DNA of 20,819 nt from Verrucomicrobia bacterium UBA2460 (GTDB lineage Bacteria; Verrucomicrobiota; Verrucomicrobiia; Methylacidiphilales; Verrucolacustridaceae). The stretch lies in assembly GCA_002342345.1 (NCBI GenBank), contig DDPU01000064.1, forward strand, positions 5,550 through 26,368, written 5' to 3'. The translations under genes and the position numbers were made by a program. The notes under the pieces were generated by a model, which searched no databases, had not been told where the DNA came from, and was given only the letters and a program-made list of their open reading frames with translations. Shown here piece after piece: positions 15,421 to 20,819 of the stretch (position 1 is the stretch's first letter; each line of letters opens with the position of its first letter).

Positions 15421-17069
15421 AGGCCCCGGAGCTTCGCGTGGATCCGCGCCAACTGTTGAGCGGACCCGGGCTGTCGCGCCATATGGTGGCGACCGCCTGC
15501 CGCCTTTTTGGCGCCGAGAGGGGTGCGCTTTTCCTGCTGAATCCAAGCCGGCGGGATCTGGAGGTGGAAGCGGCCAAGGGTCTGACGGAGCAGAACCGCA
15601 GGCGCCGCTGGCGGATCGGCCACGGGCTGGTCGGCTGGGTGGCCAGCCGCGGTGTGGCGGCCAGGGCGGACGTGAAAACCGGCCGGCCTTCCCTGGGGAG
15701 GGGGGGCAGCGAAATGGCCGCACCGATCAGCGAGGGGGAAAAACTGATCGGCGTGCTTGCGGTGGGCACCCGGCGGAAAAACTTTTTTTCGGAGGGGCAG
15801 GAAGCTCTTCTGGCCAAACTGGCCCGGGACGGTGCCGGCTGGCTGGGGCTGGCGTGGCGGGTGGCGGGAACAAGGGAAGAGGGAGAAAAAGCGGCCGCTC
15901 TTTCCGAGGTGGGAGCTGCGGTGGGAGCCGAGGAAACCGTCCCGGCCATCCTGCAGCGCGTGGCCCGCGGGTCCCAGCGGCTCTGCGGCGCGCAAATCGC
16001 CTCGATTTTCCTGCTCGATCCCCAAACCCAGGAATTGCGCCTCGAGGTCTGTCTGGGCGCCTCCCAAAGGTATCGCCTCCAGCCTCCCCTTCCGGCGGCG
16101 GAGACCGTCCTCGGTTACGTGGTGCGCCGCCGGCGACCGTTCACGCTCGTGCGGGTGGAGGAAAATCCGCAGGACCTGCACACCGAGCGGATCCGCAGGG
16201 AGGGGCTTACTTCCCTTGCGGCGGTTCCCCTAGCGGATCCGCAGGGATGCCTGGGGGTTCTCTGCGTGGCAACGCGGAACCTGCGGCGTTTTTCCGACGC
16301 GGAGATCCGTATCCTCGCCGGATTGGCCGGAATGGCCGCCGCCGCGTTGGGACGCGCCCGTCTCGCTTCCCGTCTGGATCAAACCGAGGAGGAGCTCAGG
16401 AACCGCGAGAGGCTTTCCTCCCTGGGACTGCTGGCGGCGGAGGTGGCGCATGAGGTCCGTAATCCGCTGACCGTGGTGCGGATGCTTTGGCCCGGGGCGG
16501 TGCGGGGGCTTCCCTCCTCGGAAGCCCAGGCGAGGGACCTGCGGCTGATCGAGGCAAAACTGGGCCAGATGAATGTCATCCTGGACCGCATCCTCAACCT
16601 CGCCCGGTCCGCCGATCCAAAGATGGGGGAACTGGATGCCAGGGAGCTGATGGAGGAGGTGGTTCTGCTGACCCGCACCAAGATGGCCGCCGCCCGGATT
16701 CACCCGCTCCTCAGGTTGCCCAAGAAGGGGGTTGCCCGGATCCGGGGGGATCGTGCATTGCTCGAGCAGGCTGTTCTCAACCTCGTCCTCAATGCCATCG
16801 AGGCGATGAAGGAAGGAGGCGCCCTCCGACTGCAAGTCCGGGTGGCGTCAGGAAAGGTGATTCTTGCGGTGTGTGACCGGGGGAAAGGCATGGGCAAGGA
16901 CATCGCCGCCCGCCTCTTTGAGCCTTTTCTCTCCCGCCGGCCCGGCGGCACCGGCCTGGGCCTCGCCCTGGTGCGCCGGACCGTGGAGGCACACGGGGGC
17001 GTGGTGAGGATTTTTTCGAAGGTCGGCCGGGGAACCCGGGTCGAGGTTCAGCTTGCCCAAGCCGGCTAA
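15417..17069 (+). CDS. Sensor histidine kinase with two GAF domains
   Basis: The 550-residue protein has no clear transmembrane segment, so it is probably cytosolic. GAF domain 1 spans about 20-150 and GAF domain 2 about 165-312 (IASIFLLDPQTQELRL, LAAVPLADPQGCLGVLCVA). A short helix leads to the HisKA domain with the H-box AEVAHEVRNPL, whose phospho-acceptor is His345. The ATPase domain has the N box NLVLNAIEAM (Asn459), the G1 box CDRGKGMG (Asp487) and the G2 box GTGLGLALV (511-519). ATG 15417 overlaps the glnD stop (ATGA), so translation is probably coupled. No response regulator is nearby, so its partner is unknown. Adjacency to glnD makes an NtrB-like nitrogen role conceivable, but domain content does not show it. 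The 3' end overlaps the opposite TPR gene. Confidence 0.9.
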   Translation: MKAPELRVDPRQLLSGPGLSRHMVATACRLFGAERGALFLLNPSRRDLEVEAAKGLTEQNRRRRWRIGHGLVGWVASRGVAARADVKTGRPSLGRGGSEMAAPISEGEKLIGVLAVGTRRKNFFSEGQEALLAKLARDGAGWLGLAWRVAGTREEGEKAAALSEVGAAVGAEETVPAILQRVARGSQRLCGAQIASIFLLDPQTQELRLEVCLGASQRYRLQPPLPAAETVLGYVVRRRRPFTLVRVEENPQDLHTERIRREGLTSLAAVPLADPQGCLGVLCVATRNLRRFSDAEIRILAGLAGMAAAALGRARLASRLDQTEEELRNRERLSSLGLLAAEVAHEVRNPLTVVRMLWPGAVRGLPSSEAQARDLRLIEAKLGQMNVILDRILNLARSADPKMGELDARELMEEVVLLTRTKMAAARIHPLLRLPKKGVARIRGDRALLEQAVLNLVLNAIEAMKEGGALRLQVRVASGKVILAVCDRGKGMGKDIAARLFEPFLSRRPGGTGLGLALVRRTVEAHGGVVRIFSKVGRGTRVEVQLAQAG

Positions 17070-18790
17070 TTAAAGGTTTTTTCCAGCTCCTCGTTCTTCG
17101 GCACCCCAAGCTGCAGCGCGCGATAGTAGTGGCGTTTGGAAAGCTCCTTCGCCGGGGGCTGCTGGGAGGCATAAATCACCGCAAGGTTGAAATGGGCGTC
17201 GCCGTATCCCTCGTCGAGCTCGATGGCTTTGCGGCACTCCTGTTCGGCCGCCTCGGTCAGCCCCTTGTTTTGGCAGGCGATCCCCAGATAGTTGCGGGTG
17301 CTGGCATCATTGGGGCTCAGGGCAACGGCCCGGCTGAGAATCTGGATGGCTTCGTCAAAATTCTTGTCCTGCACCAGGACGATTCCCAACACGGAATGGG
17401 CGAAGGCGTCGTTGGGGGCCACGCGGATCGCCTCCTTGAGGATCTTTTCTGCCTCCTTGTATTTCTCCTGCCGGGAAAGGATGACGCCCAGGTTGGCGAG
17501 GGCGTAGATGGACTGGGGGTATTTTTCGAGGATCTGCCGGTAGGCGGCGGCGGCCTCGTCGTATTTTTTCTCGTTGAACAGCGCGATGGCTTGTTCCGCC
17601 GTTCCCTTGAATTCCTCGGGAATGCGGGGTTTTTCGGCGAAACTTTCCGGCCCGGCGGGTTTTTCCGCCGGGGTGCTGAGCGTCGCGGTGCCGGTCGTGG
17701 CGGCGGGTTCCGGAGCCGTCAGCGTGGGCGAGGAAACTTTCAGCATGCCCTGCTCTTCCTCGCTGAGGGCCACCAGCGGGGAGCTGAGCACCTCCATCTG
17801 GGTTTTGAGCGCTTCCGTCGAGACGGCCAGATTCCGGAATTCGTCCAGGACCAGGCGTCGGGCGGCCTCCCGGCGTGCCTGTTCCTTGAGCTGGCGGTCC
17901 AGGATGCCGCGCAGCATGGCGTTTTCCTTGGCCAAGGCGGAGTCCGTCTTGCCGGCGGTGCCGGCCAACTGAACTTTTGAAGTCAGGTCAGCGATCTGCT
18001 TTTTGTAGTCCTCGTTGGCCCGGGCAAGTTCAGAGGATTTGGCGTTTGCCTCCGCCAGCTTTTTTTCCAAGGAGTCCACCTGGCCCCGCAGGGAGGACAT
18101 CTCGCCGGACAAATCGCCCCCGGCCGCTTTTTTCAGGCTTTCCTCGGCGGCGGTGAGCTTGGAGCGCAACGTGGCGTTCTCCTGCTGGAGCGCGGCCATG
18201 CCGGCATCCCCCCCGGAAGGCGTCTTATCCTGAAGGCTTTTCTTCTCTGCCAGAGCCTGCTCCAGATCGGTTTTGGCCCGCTTCAGTTCCGTGCGGGCCG
18301 ATTCAAGCTCCCCGGTCAGCTGGATGATCCGCTGGCGGAGGGTGGAGGGATCGTCCGAGGCGGGGGGAAGCGGGGAGGACGCGGGCTCGTTCTTGGCCGG
18401 GGAGGAGGACTCGCTTTTGGTCGGGGGAGCGGGCTCCGTCTTGGCGGGGGTTGGGGCCGGCACGGCTGGCTCCGGGGCGGAAGGGGCGGGAGTGTCTTTG
18501 GCGGACTTCAGGCCGGCCAGCTTCTCGTTGAGGTCCTTGATGCGGTAGCGGACGATGGTCGGCTCCCACTCGGGGTTTTCATTCTTCAGTTTTTCGAGGC
18601 GGCTCAGGGCGGTCTCATACTTTTCCCTGGCTTGGGAGACCTGGCCGGATTGGCTGAGCTTTTCGCCATCATTGATCATCATGTAGATCTTCAGATAGTC
18701 GTCCTGGGGCGAGACGGCTGCCGGCAGGGGCGCGCTCGATGCAAGAACCGTTGCGGCGATCAGCAAAAAAAGCCGTTGATTGCGGGTCAC
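17066..18790 (-). CDS. Exported coiled-coil and TPR repeat protein
   Basis: The chosen 574-residue form starts at GTG 18790 because a signal peptide begins exactly there: a basic n-region MTRNQR, hydrophobic LFLLIAATVLA, and a likely cleavage near APLPA/AVS. A longer in-frame start at 18955 would put 55 poor-looking residues before the signal and overlap the divergent gene. After an N-terminal helical TPR-like segment (30-75) come a Pro/Ala/Lys-rich linker (98-145), a long coiled coil (150-320), a second linker (352-392) and about five TPR units (395-562, each ending in motifs like AIRVAPND). It is probably periplasmic or surface-exposed, acting as a scaffold. The layout resembles CpoB/YbgF in general plan but is much larger. 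Its stop (TAG) overlaps the kinase stop. Confidence 0.82.
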   Translation of the reverse strand: MTRNQRLFLLIAATVLASSAPLPAAVSPQDDYLKIYMMINDGEKLSQSGQVSQAREKYETALSRLEKLKNENPEWEPTIVRYRIKDLNEKLAGLKSAKDTPAPSAPEPAVPAPTPAKTEPAPPTKSESSSPAKNEPASSPLPPASDDPSTLRQRIIQLTGELESARTELKRAKTDLEQALAEKKSLQDKTPSGGDAGMAALQQENATLRSKLTAAEESLKKAAGGDLSGEMSSLRGQVDSLEKKLAEANAKSSELARANEDYKKQIADLTSKVQLAGTAGKTDSALAKENAMLRGILDRQLKEQARREAARRLVLDEFRNLAVSTEALKTQMEVLSSPLVALSEEEQGMLKVSSPTLTAPEPAATTGTATLSTPAEKPAGPESFAEKPRIPEEFKGTAEQAIALFNEKKYDEAAAAYRQILEKYPQSIYALANLGVILSRQEKYKEAEKILKEAIRVAPNDAFAHSVLGIVLVQDKNFDEAIQILSRAVALSPNDASTRNYLGIACQNKGLTEAAEQECRKAIELDEGYGDAHFNLAVIYASQQPPAKELSKRHYYRALQLGVPKNEELEKTFN

Positions 18791-18800
18791 AGGAGGGGAA

Positions 18801-18829
18801 ATTAGGCGGGGAAAATAGTTGTGGATCAA
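18801..18829 (-). promoter_or_regulatory. Candidate promoter for the TPR gene
   Basis: On the minus strand TTGATC (18829-18824) is followed after 17 nt by CCTAAT (18806-18801), four of six matches each. The -10 ends only 10 nt before GTG 18790, so the message would be nearly leaderless. No Shine-Dalgarno sequence is seen before this GTG, which fits. Confidence 0.4.
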
Positions 18830-18845
18830 GAGAAAACCGACCCCG

Positions 18846-18874
18846 TTGACGATAACTTTTCCTCGTCTAGGAAT
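18846..18874 (+). promoter_or_regulatory. Candidate promoter for the HNH gene
   Basis: TTGACG (18846-18851) is a good -35. After 16-17 nt comes TAGGAAT (18868-18874), a weak -10. It points away from the TPR promoter candidate, and the two -35 boxes are 16 nt apart. Confidence 0.35.
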
Positions 18875-18881
18875 AGGGGAT

Positions 18882-19490
18882 ATGGAATTGGCCATGCCGC
18901 AGGGGGTTCTGGTGCTGAACCGGTTTTGGCAGGCGGTGCACATCTGTTCCGTCAAGAGGGCTTTCAGTCTTCTCTACATGGGGCATGCGCAGGTGGTGGA
19001 TGGGGATGGGCAGGACTTCCGCACTTTTGATTTTCCCAGCTGGCGCGAGGCCAGCCGGGGATACGAGGGGGAAGACGCCTATCACACCATCAGTTTCCGC
19101 ATCCGGGTCCCGCGGGTGATCGTCCTGATGCTTTTTGACCGCATCCCCAAAAAGGAGGTGAAGTTAACCCGCCAAAATGTTTTCGAGAGGGACGCCTTCA
19201 CCTGCCAGTACTGCGGGGAGAACAAGGACCGCAAGGATCTCAATCTCGACCACGTGATCCCCCGGGATCAGGGGGGCACCACCACCTGGGAGAACGTGGT
19301 CTGCTCCTGCATCCCCTGCAACACCCGCAAGGGCAACCGCCGTCCGCATGAGGCCAGCATGAAGCTGGTCAAAAAACCCAAGCGGCCGAAGCTCCGCACG
19401 TTCCTCAACGTGCAGATTTCCCGGAACGGACCGGAGACCTGGCGCCATTTCCTCGATCTTGCCTACTGGAACGTGGAATTGAGCGACTAG
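18882..19490 (+). CDS. HNH endonuclease family protein
   Basis: The protein has 202 residues. The N-terminal part (about 5-90) begins with VLVLNRFWQAVHICSVKRAFSLL, a segment typical of stand-alone HNH proteins found widely in bacteria. The C-terminal HNH domain has CQYC, then DH in LNLDHVIP, Asn in TWENVV and CIPC, so the two Cys pairs can bind structural zinc and His/Asn the catalytic metal. The tail is basic (KKPKRPK). The biological substrate of these single-gene HNH proteins is generally not known; no restriction or toxin partner is adjacent. ATG 18882 directly follows AGGGGAT; ATG 18894 (MPQGVLVLN) is an equally plausible start and fits the family better. It is divergent from the TPR gene. 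Confidence 0.87.
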   Translation: MELAMPQGVLVLNRFWQAVHICSVKRAFSLLYMGHAQVVDGDGQDFRTFDFPSWREASRGYEGEDAYHTISFRIRVPRVIVLMLFDRIPKKEVKLTRQNVFERDAFTCQYCGENKDRKDLNLDHVIPRDQGGTTTWENVVCSCIPCNTRKGNRRPHEASMKLVKKPKRPKLRTFLNVQISRNGPETWRHFLDLAYWNVELSD

Positions 19491-19557
19491 CCGTTCCGCA
19501 ATTTCCGGTTCCTCGACCCGGGCTCCCCGGCGAGGGGTCCCCAACGGCGCCGACCAT

Positions 19558-20706
19558 TTGAATCTCTCCCCAATCCTCTCGCAACCGGAGCGGGGGCGGC
19601 TCTTTCCGGCATCGCTCGAGGGAATTTTCCTGGCCCATGCGGCCGTGGCCCCGATCACCGGGCCGGCCCATGAGGCGATCACCGCGTGGAGCCGGGAGGC
19701 CGCGGTGGGGCGGCAGGAAAGTGACGCGATCTGGAGGAGGGTGGCCGGGGCGCGTGCGGTGGCCTCCCGCTTTCTTGGCTGTGAGGCCGAGGAGGTTTCC
19801 CTGCTTGGACCGACCGCGCTAGGCTTGGGTTTGGTGGCGTTGGGGCTGGATTGGCGGGAAGGGGAGGAGGTGGTTTATGACCCCCTCGACTATCCCGCGA
19901 ACGTCTATCCTTGGAGGGAGTTGGGGGCGCGGGGAGTTCGGGCCGTGCCGATTCGCCGGGAGCCCGGCGAGCCGATCCGCTGGGAGACGGTGCGGCCGGC
20001 GCTTTCTTCCCGGACCCGCCTGGTTTCCCTGGCCACCGCCCACTACCTCAGCGGCCACCAGCCGGACCTTGCGGTGATCGGGCCGGAACTCAAAAAGAAA
20101 AACATCCTGCTCTGTCTCGACGGCATTCAAACCCTCGGCGTGCTGCCCGCCTCCTTTGCGGAGGCCGACTTTCTCGCCGCCGATTCCCACAAGTGGATGC
20201 TCGGTCCTCTTGGTGCGGGTGTTCTGATGGTGAGAAAGCGGGTTTGGGACCGGTTGCGCCCGCCCTTGCTGGGATCGTGGAACGTGACCAGTCCCGATTT
20301 TTTGGCCCAGCAGGAGATGGTTTTTGAATCCGGAGGCCGGCGCTACGAGCCGGGCAGCCTCAACCTGCCGGGAATCGAGGGGATGCGGGCCTCGCTGGAA
20401 CTTCTGGAAAGCATCGGGAGAAGGGAAGTTGCCGAACGGGCCTTGGCGTTGGCAGGCCAGTTGCGTGCCGGTGCCCGTCGCGCGGGCCTGGAGATTTACG
20501 GTGGGAACGGGGAGGACCGGGTGATTACCAGTCTCCTGGAGCCGCCGGGCGGCTGGGGGGAACTGGGCAGGAGGATGGAGGAGGCAAAAATCAGGGTCAC
20601 CTGGAGAAAGGAGCACGGGGGAAGGACCCTGCTCCGCGTCGCTCCCCATGCGTATAATTTGGAGGGGGAAATCGCCGAATTTTTGGGGATGCTGCCTGGC
20701 AGGTGA
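19558..20706 (+). CDS. Class V aminotransferase-fold PLP-dependent enzyme
   Basis: The 382-residue protein belongs to the SufS/CsdA/class V family of fold-type I PLP enzymes. An N-terminal FLAHAAVAPI resembles the family's LNHAA start. Asp188 and Gln191 in CLDGIQTLG should contact the PLP ring, and Lys212 in DSHKWMLGPLG should form the Schiff base. The conserved C-terminal segment LLRVAPHAYNLEGEI (358-372) resembles the RxSPHxYNT ending. There is no cysteine in the C-terminal half where cysteine desulfurases have their nucleophile, so a desulfurase role is unlikely. The substrate cannot be told. The only usable start is TTG 19558; the frame is open back to 19483 without ATG, GTG or TTG. The 67 nt after the HNH gene hold no clear promoter, so the two may be co-transcribed. 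Confidence 0.85.
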   Translation: MNLSPILSQPERGRLFPASLEGIFLAHAAVAPITGPAHEAITAWSREAAVGRQESDAIWRRVAGARAVASRFLGCEAEEVSLLGPTALGLGLVALGLDWREGEEVVYDPLDYPANVYPWRELGARGVRAVPIRREPGEPIRWETVRPALSSRTRLVSLATAHYLSGHQPDLAVIGPELKKKNILLCLDGIQTLGVLPASFAEADFLAADSHKWMLGPLGAGVLMVRKRVWDRLRPPLLGSWNVTSPDFLAQQEMVFESGGRRYEPGSLNLPGIEGMRASLELLESIGRREVAERALALAGQLRAGARRAGLEIYGGNGEDRVITSLLEPPGGWGELGRRMEEAKIRVTWRKEHGGRTLLRVAPHAYNLEGEIAEFLGMLPGR

Positions 20707-20738
20707 GGATCGGGGAGGGCGCTTCCGGCCAACAAACA

Positions 20739-20767
20739 TTGACTCCCTGCCCTGCTCCGGGCATGAT
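20739..20767 (+). promoter_or_regulatory. Candidate promoter of rpmH
   Basis: TTGACT (20739-20744), five of six matches, is followed after 17 nt by CATGAT (20762-20767), four of six. Transcription would start near 20774, leaving a leader of about 17 nt without a clear Shine-Dalgarno sequence. Confidence 0.55.
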
Positions 20768-20790
20768 TTTCGACTTATCCAAGATCGTCC

Positions 20791-20819
20791 ATGAGACCCA
20801 CTTACAATCCCTCCAAGCG
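20791..20819 (+). CDS. rpmH: 50S ribosomal protein L34 (N-terminal fragment, cut by window edge)
   Basis: The window ends within this gene. The nine complete codons read MRPTYNPSK, followed by CG, most likely the start of an Arg codon. This matches the near-invariant L34 opening (E. coli MKRTFQPSV, many others MKRTYQPSK/R). L34 is a very small, basic protein of about 45-50 residues in the large ribosomal subunit. In most bacteria rpmH is followed by rnpA, yidD and yidC and often lies near dnaA and oriC; whether that holds here lies outside the window. A promoter-like sequence directly upstream supports a new transcription unit. Confidence 0.85.

Noticed and set aside
13900..15723. A 607-codon minus-strand frame opposite glnD and the kinase
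   Set aside because: It is antisense to two genes with clear domains and has low-quality Pro/Arg/His-rich composition with no recognisable motif.
18791..18955. 55-residue N-terminal extension of the TPR protein
   Set aside because: It would precede the signal peptide and overlap the start region of the divergent HNH gene.
19515..19538. GACCC/GGGTC inverted repeat after the HNH gene as a terminator
   Set aside because: The stem is short and GC-only, with no T run, in generally GC-rich DNA.

Overview
This GC-rich chromosomal window holds fifteen well-supported or likely protein-coding genes, one possible small ORF, and the first codons of one more gene. It reads as a housekeeping region: no rRNA, tRNA, CRISPR array, insertion sequence or prophage gene was recognised. 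The gene content (an mre/PBP2/RodA cell-wall operon running into RNase G and GlnD, a verrucomicrobial-looking stand-alone HNH protein, and few Shine-Dalgarno sequences before lead genes) suggests a Gram-negative bacterium of the PVC group, most likely Verrucomicrobiota. That placement is inference from remembered family resemblance, not from a search.

Left part (1-4958): cinA and recA run rightward with recA's ribosome binding site inside the end of cinA. recA converges on a leftward gene for a cyclic-nucleotide-binding plus FHA signalling protein, with a hairpin at the junction. A rightward unknown membrane/coiled-coil protein follows and converges on a leftward type I 3-dehydroquinate dehydratase (aroD) that keeps all recognisable catalytic residues.

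Centre (4959-5288): an AT-rich, roughly 330-base island separates the divergent aroD and mreB. It holds a good leftward promoter candidate for aroD and a possible 25-codon basic ORF with a consensus Shine-Dalgarno sequence.

Main operon (5289-17069): mreB, mreC, mreD, mrdA (PBP2), rodA, rng, glnD and a double-GAF sensor histidine kinase are all rightward. Five junctions overlap by 1-4 nt (mreC/mreD, mreD/mrdA, mrdA/rodA, rng/glnD, glnD/kinase). The first five genes build the elongasome: the MreB filament, the MreC/MreD membrane link, the PBP2 transpeptidase and the RodA glycosyltransferase. The next genes add RNA turnover, PII-based nitrogen sensing and a sensor kinase to the same probable transcript.

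Right part (17066-20819): the kinase gene overlaps tail-to-tail with a leftward gene for an exported coiled-coil/TPR protein. That gene diverges from an HNH endonuclease-like gene. A class V aminotransferase-fold PLP enzyme lacking the cysteine-desulfurase cysteine follows, and then the first nine complete codons of rpmH (ribosomal protein L34), cut by the window edge and preceded by a promoter-like sequence.
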